64,000 nt of DNA from Microcebus murinus. Lineage: Eukaryota > Chordata > Mammalia > Primates > Cheirogaleidae. The notes beneath the pieces are model-generated. The model was not told where the DNA came from. It saw only the letters and a list, made by a program, of their open reading frames with translations, and made no database searches. Below are positions 46,136 through 58,978 of the stretch, one piece after another. The stretch lies in assembly GCF_040939455.1 (NCBI RefSeq), contig NC_134108.1, forward strand, positions 7,035,501 to 7,099,500, given 5' to 3'. Position numbers and translations under genes: made by a program. Position 1 is the stretch's first letter; the number at the start of each line of letters is the position of its first letter.

Positions 46136-48255
46136 ATGCTCTCCATTTCCAAATTTCACTCCCTCCTACCCTCCTCATGCCTCTTTCCTAAACTCTCCTG
46201 TTTCTCTTAACTCCTAAATATTTATGCCCATATCATACCACTTGACATTCAATAGCATACCAGCTATCAGGAGGCACTCTTTTCTAATTGTGTCATGCAC
46301 TTATCATTGTCTTCTTAATCTTATTGATGACAGGGACTGCATTATGTATTTTATTTCTCATGTATGAAAAATACCCATTGTATTCCTGGACATATTACTA
46401 GACAAGTCTACAAATAATTGATTGGCTCTCTGAGTAATTTTGGGCAAATCCCAGTGACTCATTTGGTTATCAGCTTAGAATATGCATATTTTCTGAACCT
46501 CTTTATTTTGAATGTTTTGGTTTAATAATACCTTTCCCCATTCCCAAATGGGAAAATAAATTAGGATCTCTATGGTTTCCAAAAACTATTCTTTATTTTC
46601 ATCCAAGAGCTGGAAAGCTATGATCTCACATTATCAAAATGGGCCCAGATGCCTGACGCAGTTGCTAATTATTGCTCCGCTGACGTTTTCAGATGTGCTT
46701 CTGACCAGCCTGTCATGAGTTGGTGATGCCAACATGACGACTTTACAAAGGAAACTTGCCAGGGCAACAGTTGATTTATGACTTATTGCCCATGCAGGTA
46801 TTATATAGACATAATATAAAAGATCCTCAGTCTGTGTTGTTGGCAGGCGTTTGTTCAATAGAGTTCATTATATACCTCAGATACAGTGACAAACTGATTT
46901 TAAAAATCTTTCCACTTGGATATGACTGTGAAATCTCCATTAGAGAACATCAAAAAACTTTTTACAGATGTGATGTGTGAAGCTATTGGCATAATCCTTA
47001 CTCAGATGACATGCCCTGAGGATGAGTTTTCACATGGCTGAAAGTACGGCTGTTCATAGTATTAATCAGTCCAAATACTTAGGAAACTGAGTGTGGAAAA
47101 ACTGTGAAATTGCACGTGTAAATACCAGCTCCACAATAGGACTTGAGATTCATGTTATACTTTCAGAAAAGGCAATACTAATGTGTATTAAAGGAAGCCC
47201 ATTTAACATGATATTAATATAAACTCACCTGAAAAAATCAGATGGATTTAGGTGGATGATGGATTTTTTGGACAGATGGATTTTTTTGGATGATGAAGTC
47301 TCTTTAAAGTTAATTTTTAAATAAGAAATATGCATTAGAATGCATGTGTAGACACATCCTAAGTCTCTGACTCTGAAATCTCAAATTTGAAAAAATGAAA
47401 TATGCAGGTTGGAAGCTTGCCATCCAGAGAATGTTGGAAAATAATTTAACTTGCCTTTCCTTAAGGTGCCTGAAGTGAAGACCCAAGAGGAAGTAGGACC
47501 TGACTTTAACCAACTTACATTTCAATTAAGAAATCAAAATAATAATTTTATATCTCATTTCATTAATTCCCAAATAGTTAAGATGGAACAAAAAGGTTTC
47601 TACAAAAAAAGTAAACATCATAAAATAAAGGGAATCTCTTTGATAGGCATAGATTTTCTTAATTGAGAAAAAAATCATTAATTCATAAAACATGTCATAA
47701 ACTCTAACCACATTGTTTATTTAGACAATAGATATATATTGCAAAAACTGTCATTGCCATCTTGTTTTCAGAAGATTACACCAAAAGTCTCTGCATAGGG
47801 TTCAAGTGGGATGTTAGAATAATCCCACCATGGTAGTAACTTGAAAGACTATCATAGGACAGTGTTCATTAGCTTTAAGAGATATTAAAGCTTGAAGAAA
47901 AAAATAATTCTGTTTCAAATAGGTTTGGGAAATATTGGGTAACAAATTAGACATTTTTACTATAAAACTTCTCAGTCTGTAAAATACATTGTATATCTCC
48001 AAGAGGGGAATGGAGTAAGCACTCTTTCGAAAACCTATTTTGACGGGACCCTTCTCTCACATAACATCTTAAAAGACTGGTGGTTCCTGGGGCAAACTTT
48101 GGGAAACATAGGCAACACAGCAGATCATTTTATGAGCTCTATGATGATATCTTGTGGGTCAATGAGAGGATGTGGCCTAGATAGTGATAATAGGATTTGG
48201 TGGCTTTATGGCTAATAAAAGTAGGATGAGGAATCAGTGCCAAAAAACTGCATTT
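46136..48255. other. Upstream DNA, nothing identified
   Basis: AT-rich; around 47243-47300 a GATGGATTTTTTGGA motif recurs imperfectly. No gene. Confidence 0.35.
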
Positions 48256-48259
48256 ATCC

Positions 48260-48975
48260 ATGTCTTTTTCATATTGTTTATTTGTTCATTAAGTTCCTGC
48301 TATTGGACTAGGAGGTACAGAGATTAATAAAATAGCATTCCTGCCCCATAGAACTTATTCTCTAGGACAGAAAGAGCAGAGAGACATATGAAAGCAGATC
48401 AGAAGAGAAAGTCTGGAACACTGGGAATAGAGAGGGGGGGTGCTCATCCATTCTGGAGTTGGGTCTGAGGCACAGGGTGAGGTGCCATTCCAAGGTGAGG
48501 AAGACCAGTGGACAAAGGTCAAGACAAGAAAGACATCTGCCACACTCGGAAGACTTCACAATTTTTTCTACAGCTGGGATTCAGAATGAGAAGAATTCCT
48601 TGAAAGATGAAACTGCTTAGTTGTGGGATAGGAGACTAGTGACAAGGTGGCCATTCAGGAGACTCCAGTGGCCCCAGGGAGAGACAGTGAGGACATTACC
48701 AATGAGTGGTAGTGGGAAAAAGTGAGAAATGGATGGCAGGATACTAAGAGGCAGTAGGACAGCACTATGGGTGGGGAGGGAGAAGTGGTGGCACACTGGG
48801 AGGGTGGGTGGTGGTGCCAATCAGGAGAAGAAGAAAAGTGAGAGTCTGGGAGAAGATGGGAAAACTAGTCTTAGACATGCTGAACTTCAAGTTCCCAAAG
48901 GACAGCCAAATGGAGCCATTTGGCCAGCAATGAATTGGTCCATGAGAAAGTCATCTGGACAGTAAACAAGAATTT
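48260..48975 (+). repeat. Ancient LINE-like 3' tail (L1M-like)
   Basis: tttatttgttcattaagttc, attaataaaatagcattcct, gggtggtggtgccaatcagg, ttagacatgctgaacttcaa and gttcccaaaggacagccaa follow the same long old tail in order over 700 bases. Confidence 0.55.
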
Positions 48976-49045
48976 TGGAAATTATTTACCTATATCTTTG
49001 ATTTCTGTTTTTCATTAGAACTTAAACATGCATAGGTCTCTACTT

Positions 49046-49137
49046 GAAGAAAGAAAAGAAGGGAGGAGAAGAGAGAAGAATGAAAGGAAGGAGAACTAGA
49101 ACTACAAAGAAATAAAGGAGGAAGAAGGAAGAAAGTA
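49046..49137. repeat. GA-rich (polypurine) low-complexity tract
   Basis: About 90 bases almost entirely A and G on the plus strand. Confidence 0.9.
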
Positions 49138-49159
49138 CATCAGCCTACAGCCACATTTC

Positions 49160-49560
49160 TCCTCCAACACCACTGAGCCCTTCTCAGCCAACATCGTCTG
49201 CTTGTTCCCCTGGCTCTCAGTCCCTACCACGGCCACTAGCTTGCCCTTACCACTGCACTGTCTTGACAAGGTCATCAAAGCCTCCTTTTGGCTAAATCCA
49301 ATTAATAAGGCTCAGTCATCTCATGGCCCTAACTGCCATTGATGTTATTGAACTCCTCCTCCTTCTAGAAGAGTGGTCCACCACTTTGTGAGCCGCTTTC
49401 CTCCCTTGGCTTCTGTGAGGTCCTGAAGCCCACTTCTCAGACTTCTGGGTGACTTCCCTCCCTCTGACCACTCCACCTATGCAGGCATTCCATGGGGCTC
49501 TGGCCAAGTCATTCTCCTCTTCTATTCTACACACGCTCCTTGGGCAATCTCTACTTTTTC
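49160..49560 (-). repeat. Ancient LINE-like tail, antisense
   Basis: gaactcctcctccttctaga, ctttcctcccttggcttctg, gtgacttccctccctctgac and tctattctacacacgctcct resemble the antisense of the tail at 48260-48975. The two lie tail to tail. Confidence 0.45.
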
Positions 49561-49699
49561 TTGAATGAGAAGGGCTGTATTCCATGTTGGCAGGGTGGCT
49601 TAAATGAGCCCACACCAACTGTTTTTGATATTAAGATGTAGACTAAATGTTCTAGGCCTCTCCAGACTTTGGGAGCAAATGACATAATTTTGACATTTC

Positions 49700-50900
49700 G
49701 GCCTAATTTAAAGGTTATTAAATATGAAATATCTGATTTTGAATCAAAAGTGTGGTTTACTATCTCAAACAAGAAGCAGTACAATTAATCAAAGTACACA
49801 CCTAAATTATCGACACAGTTTTGCCGTCTTAGCCGTAGCTTGTTTATGCCAGCAGTGAAGAAGCCTGGAGAGCGAGTGGCAATGAAATAGCAAAAGGTGT
49901 TTTCCATAGCCTGTTGAAAATGGAGTATTTTTTCTTGTAAGAAGTGTTCCAAAGCCTTGAAGAAGTGGTAGTTAGTTGATGCAAGGTCTGGTGAATACAG
50001 TGGATGACAGAGTTTCTAAGTCCAGCCTCTGTAGTTTGAGCAGCGTTGTTTGTGAAACATGTGGTTGAGCGTTGTCTTGCAAGAGGATTGGCCTGTCTCT
50101 ATTGACCAATCTTGGCTGCTTAATCACAGGCATCCTCATAATTTCATCCAATTGGTTGCAGTAGACATCCATTGTAATCAACTGACCAGTTTCCATGTAG
50201 CAGTAGTGAATAATACCAGCACTGGACCACCAAACAGACACCATTAGCTTTTTTTGATGAATATTCCATTTTGGACTGTGTTTTGGTACTTCATCTTTAT
50301 CCAACCATTATGTCAAAGGCTTGCAATTGTCAAAAAGAATTCATTGTTCATCACACATAGCAATATAGTGTAGAAATGGCCTTTATGTCTTGACAGCAAA
50401 GAAAGGCAAACTTTGAGATGATTTCTCTTCTGATGCTCATTTAATTCATGCGTTACCCTTCTGTCCAGCTTCTTTACTTTGCCGATTTGTTTCAAGTGGT
50501 CCAATATTGTTGGAATAGTAATGTGAAACCTTGCTGCTAATTCACACATAGGTTGAGATGGATTCACTTCCACTACAGCTTTCATCTCATCATTATCCAC
50601 ATTGGTCTCATGTCACTTATATGGCTCATTTTCAAGATTAAAATCACCAGAACAAAACTTCTCAAACCATTGACATACTGTGTGTTCATTAGCATATATC
50701 CTTCCCAAACACTTCATTGATATTTTGAGCTGTCTGTACTGCATTGGTTCCATGATGGAACTCATATTCCAAAATAACATGAATTTTGACTTACTCATGG
50801 CTTCACAAAAATTGCTCTAGATAAAAATTTAGATAATCACAAGCCAAAATGTGCATTTGAAAGACTGAGAATGTATAATATCATCACAGTAAAAACAAAA
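49700..50900 (-). mobile_element. mariner-family DNA transposon fossil
   Basis: A Tc1/mariner element of the human Hsmar type, minus strand, recognised from the transposase reading frame pieces. The terminal inverted repeats could not be identified with confidence, so the outer limits are approximate (49785-50798 coding). Confidence 0.75.
49785..50798 (-). pseudogene. mariner transposase pseudogene (Hsmar2-like)
   Basis: About 338 codons from ATG 50798 to the original stop at 49787-49785, close to the usual mariner transposase length of about 345. Readable parts in order are an N-terminal helix-turn-helix (VCQWFEKFCSGDF), the linker (ILDHLKQIGKVKKLDRR) and the DDE-type catalytic core (VPKHSPKWNIHQKKLMVSVW). 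The core has the first Asp in a CDE motif (codon 50350-50352), the second in LLQDNAQPH (codon 50074-50076), and Asn in place of the third Asp in STNYHFF (codon 49971-49973). At least two frameshifts and several stops, including a Trp codon turned to TGA at 50341-50343, make it nonfunctional. The KWNIHQKKLMVSVWWSSAG stretch favours the Hsmar2 (irritans) side over Hsmar1. Confidence 0.85.
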
Positions 50901-51535
50901 CAATTGTCAAAGTGAAATGTCAGAGATACCAACTGTCAAATTAGTACTTAAGGAAATTGGACTACAGTCCAACACTAGCCCCAGAAGACCCACAGAGACC
51001 TCTGGAGCTACAGTGGTCCTTCAGAGATATCCTGAGTTGGGCCAAAAGAGCCAAACTTTATATTTTTCAACTGGCCAGGCATTTCATGTGGACTGCCCAA
51101 GCAAGAGGTGGGCAAGATAGCTCTCTGCAGCTACCACAATCTGTGAAGGCCCTGACAATAGAATACTGTTTGTCAGTAGCAGTCCCAGCTGCTGTGGCAA
51201 CAAGTTTCTCCTTAGAGAAGATCTGGAAGGCTCAACTTAGTGTGCATCAGTTCCTTCATTGGATTTTCAGCTGCATCTCTTTTCATTGTTCTTCTAGTTG
51301 TTCCTATAGGAATTATGACATAAATTGATCACTTGTGCCACATCTCATAAAATATAAGAACTTTGTAACAACATATTTCCAATTGTCATCACCCTTAATT
51401 CTATCATTGTCATATATATTATACCTACATACATTATAACAGCACAGAGTTATACATCATTATGTCTTTTATATAAATTATGAGAAGAGAAAATTGTGTA
51501 ATCTTTGTATTTGCCCACATTTGTACTATTTCTGG
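50901..51535. other. Unassigned DNA
   Basis: A 123-codon plus frame (50957-51328) without family features; no repeat named. Confidence 0.3.
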
Positions 51536-51539
51536 TATT

Positions 51540-53100
51540 TCTTGTTTTTCCTTATATTTCTAAATTTCCATTTGGAGTCAATTCTCTTCAGCCTGAAGAA
51601 TTTATTTTGTTATTTCCTGTAATGTAAATCTGTTGGTAACAGAGTCTTTCTGTTTTTGCTCACCTGAAAGGTCTTTATTTCACCATTGTTTTTGATGGGT
51701 ATTTTTGCTGGGTATAGAATTCTAGGTTGACAAGTTTTTTTTTTTTTCTTTTCTTTCTACACTTTAAAGATACTGCTCCAATTTATTCTTCCCTCCATTG
51801 ATTCTGATGTGTAGTCAGTCATTATTTTTTTCTTGCTTCCTGTAGTTATTGTGGAGTTTTATTTGTTACTATTGTTTTTTAGTGTTTCAAAGATTTTCTC
51901 TTCATCTTTAGTTTTCAACAGCTTGACTATGACATGCCAAGGTGTGAGTTTCTTTGTATTTATCCTTCGTGGGTAAGTCATTTCTTCAAAATAATATTTA
52001 CTGCCCTAATTTCTCTTTTCTTTACTTCTGAAACTCCAATTACACATAGGTAGATTGCTTGCTCTTGTCCCACAGGTCAGTTTCTTTTCAATCTATTTTC
52101 TCTTTGTTTTTTAGAATTGACAATTTTTATGTATCAATCTGCAAGTTCCTTGATCATTTATTAAGTAATATGTATCTGTTAATACTATTAAGCCTAGCCA
52201 ATTAATTTTTAATATTGAATATTTTAATTTTTAGTTATAAAATTTCCATTTGGTTCTTTTTCAGGGTTTTCATTACTCTGCTGAAATACTACAACTTTTC
52301 TCTTATTATAAGCATTTCTCCTTTAATTCTTTGTATTTGTGATTATTTTAAAGTTCTTGTCTACTTCTAATTACCACATATGGGTTATTTCAGGACCAGT
52401 TTCAATTGATTTGCCCCCCTACATTGTTAAGGGTCCATATTTTGATGCCTTCCTCTAGAAACCATTTAATTTTATGCTGACAGGCAGTTCATTTATTGGT
52501 AGATCAGCTTGATTTTTTTGAGGCTTGTTTTAAAACCATTAGGCTGAATCTGCAGTAGCCCTTACTCTAACTATAGTAGCTTTACTTCTAAGGTGTGCTA
52601 CCTTTACACTGCATCAGCTTCCAGCCTGGCCCGTTCAGTGAGGCTGCTCACACCGGCTATGTGGAGCCCCCACATCTCAGTGCTGGACCACCCACACCAT
52701 GTCTGTTCACAGATCCTCAGCAGCTACTCAGCCTGGCTTCCTACCACCTCACTCTGTTCAGAAGCAGGTATTATTCAGTCAAAGACTCCATGATCTGTGA
52801 AGATTTCTACAGCACTTTCCCTTTGTAGCTCCCCTCTTTCTGGCACCAGCCATGTCTGTAGCCCAAACCCTGATATCTACCTCCCAGGTCACTGGGCCCT
52901 GTCTTACCATGCTAGAAAATGCCCCAGGCTGGAAGCTGAGGCAGTCATGGGGCTCACCTAGTATGTTTCTCCTCTCTTAGGTGTAATAGTCCCAAACTGT
53001 CTTGTTTTATAAGTAAGTAGGCTCGTGTATTTTTTTCAGTTTTATATTTATATGAGGTGAAAGGGCTTGTCTGGTACCAGTTACTTTGTCATGGCCAAAA
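51540..53100 (-). mobile_element. Old L1 5' part/ORF1, antisense
   Basis: Antisense order: gtctttatttcaccattgtt, gctgggtatagaattctagg, ttgacaagttttttt, tgtttcaaagattttctctt, gcttgactatgacatgcc, gtcccacaggtcagtttctt and tccatttggttctttttcag. This is the antisense ORF1/5' region of L1M or HAL1 elements. The right end is uncertain. Confidence 0.65.
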
Positions 53101-53954
53101 AAAGTCCTATCTAATTAATCTTCCCCAATCTTTATTATTTCCTTCCTTATATTAATACTTTATTAGGGTTTATTTTGCTCGTCATTATCTAACTTCTCAT
53201 ATCGTTGCTTAGTTCATTACTTTTCAGCCTTTCTTCTCAACATATATCCAAGTATACACTGAAAACCATATATTTAGAAACTTATATCATGTATATATCA
53301 CAATATTGTTAGAGAAAGAGGCAGAACAGAGAAAACACTTCAGAAGCTAGGGACTGGGCTATTCTGAAACATGGTAGGGCCATCTTGGCAGGGACGAGAA
53401 GCACTCATAACCACTAATATATTTGTGTTGATTCCCCAGAACAGAAGAGCACACTTGCAAGGCAAGTGTCTCATCTGACAGGGTACCTGAAGGGAAATCA
53501 GGGGTCAATGTGTCTATAGGTGGATATGTAGAAGGTGAGATCCCTAACCAGGTCTGTACTTGGTGTGCAAAGGATTCAAGTTTGTAAGAACCCAAGTGAG
53601 GTGCTTGATGTTTTAAGATGACTAGTGGGCCAGCAGAGCCTAGAACCTAGAACTGGGACCAGGGATCTGCAGCAGATGGCAGGAACATGGACTTAAGCAA
53701 TAGACCCTCCCACAGGAGATTCTTCTAGACCAGTGGCTCTTTGGTGGATAACAGTGAGGACCACAAGAACAGCACAAGAATCTGAGACTGGAGGGAAAGA
53801 CATGCTCTCTCCTGCACCTAGATGTTGGCCTGGAAGCAGAAGGTGTCAGGGCAAAATTTCAGCAAGACTCAGCACTCACCCAAAGGAATCCAGTTAATCC
53901 CAAACACTGAGCCAAAAGTAAGAAACTAAGTCACTTTGAATTAGCAAGTTTAAT
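53101..53954. other. Unassigned DNA before the long L1
   Basis: No clear family. It may be the 5' part of the L1 that follows, but I could not match it. Confidence 0.3.
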
Positions 53955-54784
53955 TCCCTTTCGTTACAAACAAAAGCTGAAGGAGTACATCACCAACAGA
54001 CCTGTCTTACAAGAAATGCTAAAGGGAGTCTTCAAGCTGAAAGAAAAGGATGCCAATTAGTAACGAGAAAACATATGAAAGTATAAAACTCACTGGTAAA
54101 AGTGAGTAAACAGTCAAGTTCAGAATACTGTAATACTTTCATTGCAGTCACTTATATCTTTAGTATGAAAGTATGAGCCACTTATATCTTTTTATGAAAG
54201 TTAAGAGACAAAAACTATTAAAATAATAATAACTACAATAATTTGCTGAAGGATTTAAAAAGATGTAAATTGTGACATCAGAAGTTTTAAATGCACAAAG
54301 GTATGGAGTTAAAGTGTAGAGGTTTTTCTATGCAATCAAATTTAAGTTGTTATTAGCTTAAAATAGCCTGTTATCACTATAAGATTTTATTTGTAAGCAT
54401 CATGGTAACCACAAAGAAAAAGCCTAAAGTATATAAACAAAGTATACAAGGAGTCAAATCATATTAATTGCTCTAGAAAAATTACTTAATCACAAAGACA
54501 GCAAGAGAGAAAGAAAGGAACACAGAGTCCACAAAACAACCAGAAAACAATTAACAAAATGGCAATATTAAGCCCTTAACTATGAATAAATGTGTGGATG
54601 GAAATGGTTAAATTCTTTAATAAAAAGACATACAGTGGTTGAATGGATTAAAAAATAAGATCCAACTTTATGTTGCCTTTAAGACACTCACTTTTCCTAC
54701 AAGGACACACTTAGATTGAAAAGAAAGGTATGAAAAAAGATATTCCATGCAGATGGAAACCAAAAGAGAATAGTAGAAGTTATA

Positions 54785-55005
54785 CAAGTTGAGTATCCCT
54801 AATCCCAAAATTCAAAGTCAAAATTCTCCAAAACTCAAAACTTTCTGAGTGTTACCATGATGCTCAAAGGAAATACTCATCGAAGCATTTCAGATTTTGG
54901 ATTTTCAGATTTAGGGAAAATAAACTGGTAAATACATAATGCAAATATTTCAAAATCTAAAGCACTTCTGATCCTAAGCATTTCAGATAAGGGGGACTCA
55001 ACCTG
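54785..55005 (-). mobile_element. Tigger-like MITE nested in the L1
   Basis: Begins caagttgagtatccctaatc and ends cagataagggggactcaacctg, so the two ends are inverted relatives. Flanked by TA on both sides (54783-54784, 55006-55007). The L1 sequence is continuous if the element is removed (gaagttata | tcacattaaatagac). Internal gcatttcagattttggattt matches a common pogo/Tigger MITE. Confidence 0.88.
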
Positions 55006-58000
55006 TATCACATTAAATAGACTTTAAGTCAAAAACTGTGAAAAAAGACAAAGAATATTATTATATTATGAAAGAGGGATCAATTCATTGAGAAGATATA
55101 ACAACTGTAAATATATATGTACCCAATATTGGAGTACTTAATGATATAAAGCAAATATTAATAGATGTAAAATGAAATATGGATTGTAATACAATAATAC
55201 TGGCAGACTTTAATAGCTCCACTCTCAGCAATGGACAGAACAGCCAGACAGAAAATCAATAAGGAAGCATGCAACTTCAACTATACTTTAGGCCAAATGG
55301 ACCTACCAGACATGTGCAGAACATTCTATCTAACAGCAACAGAATATACATTCTTCTCAAGTGCACATGGGACATTCTCCAGGATAAACCATATGTTAGG
55401 CCACAAAATAAGTCTCAACACATTTTAGAAGATGAAAATCATACCAAGTATTTTTTTTAGATAACAATTCTATGAAACTAGAAATCAATAACTAGAGGAA
55501 TATTGGAAACTTCATAAACATATGGAAAGTAAAGAACATGCTCCTGAACAACCATTGAGTCAAAGAAGAAATTAAAAGGGAAATTAAAAAATATCTCAAG
55601 ACAAATGAAAATGGACACGCAACATACCAAAACTATGGTATGCAGCAAAAGTAGTTTTAAGAGGGAAGCTTACAGCCATAAACACCTACATCAAAAAAGA
55701 AGATCTCAAATAAGTAACCTAGCATTACACTTTAAGGAACTAGAAAAAGAAGAACAAACTAACCCAAAAGTTAGTAAAAGAAAGGAAACAGTAACAATCA
55801 GAGCAGAAATAAATGAACTAGAGACTTGAAAAACCATAAACATATCAATGAAACTAAGAGATACTTTTTGAAGAGATAACAAAATCAATAAACCTTTAAC
55901 TAGACTAAGAAAAAGAGACAAGGCTCAGATAAATAAAATCAGAAATGAAGGAGACATTACAACTGATACTGCAGAAATGCAAAGGCTCATAAGAGACTAC
56001 TGTGAACAATTGTATACCACTAAAATAATTGGATAATTTAGAAGAAATTGATGAATTCCTAGAAGAGTGCAATCTACCAAGACTGAATCTGGAAGAAATA
56101 GAAAATCTGAACATATCAGTAATGAGTACAAGATAGAATCAATAATAAAGAACCTTCCATTAAAGTAAAGCCCAGGCCAGGACCTAATGACTTCACTGCT
56201 GAGTTCCACTAAACATTCAAAGGACTAATACCAGTCATTCTCAAAGTCTTCTAAAAAATGAAGAAAAGGGAATACTTCCAAACTTACTTTCTGAGGCTAG
56301 CATTATCCCGATACCAAAGATAGAAAAGAGCACTACAAGAAAAAAATTACAGGTCAATATCCCTGATGAACATAGATGGTAAAATTCTCAACAAACTAAT
56401 AAGAAACTAAATTCAACCACACATTAAAAGGATCATTCACTGTGATCAAGTGGGATTTATCCCAGAGATGCACGGATGATTCAACATACATGAATGTGAT
56501 ACACCAGTTAAGAGAATGAAGGGTAAAAACCATCATCTCCATAGATGCAGAAAAAGCATTTGACAAAATTCAGAATTCAACATCCTTTCATGATAAAACT
56601 TTCAACAAGTTAGGTTTAGAAGGAATGCACCTCAACATATTAAAGGCCTCATATGACTAACCCACAGCTAACATCATACTTCAGCTAATCATCATACATC
56701 ATACTGAGAGGTTGAAAACTTTTACTCTAAGATCAGGAATAAGACAAGGATGTCCACACTTTGCACTTTTATTTCAGATAGTACTGTAAGTCTTAGCCAG
56801 AGCAAGTAGGCAAGTGAAAGACAGAAAAGGTATTGAAAAGGAGGAAGTTAAATTGTCTCTGTTTACAGATGACATGATCTTATATATAGAAAATCCTAAA
56901 GACCACCAAGACACTGTTTAAACTAATAAATTCAGTAAAGTTGCAGGATAGAAAAATCAACATACAAAAATCAGTATCATTTCTATACACTAACAATGAT
57001 CTATTTGAAAAAGAAAACAATCCCATTTACAATAGCTATAAAAAAATTTAGGAGTAAATTTAACTAAGAAGGTAAGAGACCTGTACAATGAAAACTATAA
57101 AACATTCATGAAAAAAATTGAAGAAAACACAAATAAATGGAAATTTTTCATGGATTAGAAGAATTAATATTGTTAAAATGTCCTTACTTCCCAAAGCCAT
57201 CCACAGATTCAATGTAATCCCTATCAAAATTCCAATGACATTTTTTTCACAGAAATAGAAAAAACAATCCTAAAATTCTTATAGAACCACAACAGACCCC
57301 AAATAAGCAAAACAATATTGAGTGAAAAAAAAGTTGGAGACATTATCCTACCTGATTTCAAAATATACTACAAAGCTACAATAATCAAAACATCATAATA
57401 TTGGCATAAAATAGACACATAGACCAATAGGACAGGATAGAAAGCCCAGAAATAAATCCATGTATTTACTGTCAGTTGATTTTTGACAATGGTGCCAAGA
57501 ACACACAATAGGGAAAGGACAGTCAATAAATGATGTTGGGAACAGTCGATGTTGACATGCAGAAGAATAAAATTAGATCCTTATCTTACACCATATATAA
57601 AAATTAACTCAAAATGGATTAAGGACTTAAATGTAAGACCTGAAACTATAAAACATAGGGAATAACACATAGGGAAAAGCTCCATGACATTGATCTGGGC
57701 AATGATTTTTCAGATATGATCCCCAAAACACAGGCAACAAAAGCAAAAATAGACAAGTGGGATTGTATCAGACTAAAAAGCTTCTGCACAGCAAAAGAAT
57801 CAGTCAACAGAGTGAAGAAGCAACCTATGAAATGGGAGAAAATATTTGCAAACCGTACATCTGATAAAAGGTTAATATTCAAAATAAATAAGGAACTCAA
57901 TTGAATAGCAAAAAAACAACTGATTTAAAAAATGGGCAAAGGACCTGAACAGCCATGTTTCAAAAGCAGACATACAAATCACCAATAGATATATGAAAAA

Positions 58001-58221
58001 ATACTCTACACCACTAATTATCAGGGAAGTGCAGATTAAAACTATAATCAAATGTCACCTCACACTTGTTAGAATGGCTGTTATCAAAAAGATGAAAGTA
58101 AGTATTGGCAAGGATGTGGAGAAAAGGGCACCCTTGCACATTCTTGGTAGGAATGTAAATTATATATCCATTATGGAAAACAGTATTGAGTTGTTTAATA
58201 GATGAGCCGGCTGAAGCTTAA

Positions 58222-58380
58222 AAAATTTAAAAAATTTTTAAATATCTTATGATCCAGCAATCCCACTACTAGATATATATATCCCTAGGAAATAAAATTA
58301 GAAAATTTAAAAAATTTAAAATATCTTATGATCCAGCAATCCCACTACTAGATATATATATCCCTAGGAAATAAAATTAG
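58222..58380. repeat. 79-base tandem duplication inside the L1
   Basis: Two copies; the stretch 58244-58301 is repeated exactly at 58323-58380 (58 bases, starting atcttatgatccagcaatcc), with the preceding 20 A/T-rich bases nearly the same. The duplicated unit is ORF2 sequence and is single-copy in other L1s. Confidence 0.95.
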
Positions 58381-58978
58381 TATGTCTGTGCTCCCATGTA
58401 CATTATAGCATCATTCACAATGGCCAAGATATGGAATCAACCTAAGGGACCATCAATGGATGAATGGATAAAGAAAATGTGGCACCTATACATAATGGAA
58501 TACTATTCAGTCCTGAAAAGGAAGAAATTCCTGTCATTTGCTACAACATGGATGAACCTGGAAGACATGATGGTAATTGAAATAATCCAGAGACAGAAAG
58601 ACAAATACCAAATGATCTCAGTTATATGCGAAATCTAAAAAAGTTGAACTCATAGAAGCAGAGATTAGCATGGTGCTTGACAGGGACTGGGGTAGAGAAG
58701 ATATTGGTCAGAGGATACAAAATTTCAGTTAGTCAGGAGGAATAAGTTCAAGAGTCTACTATACAACATAGTGACTATGGTTAATAACATTGTATTGCAT
58801 TTTTAAAAAATTACTAAGAAAATAGATTTAAAGTGTTCTCACCACAAAAAAGAAATGTTTGTGAGCAATGCATATGTTAATTAGCTTGATTTAACCATTC
58901 CACGATATATACATACATCAAAACATTATGCTGAACATGATCATTATATATAGTTTTTATTTGTCAATTAAAAGAATA

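Larger units (their letters stand above)
53955..58978 (+). mobile_element. Long sense L1 (L1M/L1P-B-type) with almost complete ORF2, dead
   Basis: Runs from the end of ORF1 (catcaccaacagacctgtct, caagaaatgctaaagggag) through the spacer, then the endonuclease part of ORF2 (agtggttgaatggattaaa, atggacctaccagacatgtg, cttctcaagtgcacatggg). The reverse-transcriptase part follows, with the active-site region reading LFTDD in place of FADD near 56855-56875 (tgtttacagatgacatgatc), then the C-terminal part (agcttctgcacagcaaaaga, atggaatactattcagtcct) and the 3' end (tgtattgcat...tttttatttgtcaattaaaa). Many frameshifts and stops. Interrupted by a 221-base MITE (54785-55005) and enlarged by a 79-base tandem duplication (58222-58380). 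Confidence 0.92.

Noticed and set aside
56855..56880. Reverse-transcriptase active-site motif as a possible live retroelement or domesticated gene
   Set aside because: The surrounding L1 ORF2 has many frameshifts and stops, and the motif itself is changed to FTDD.
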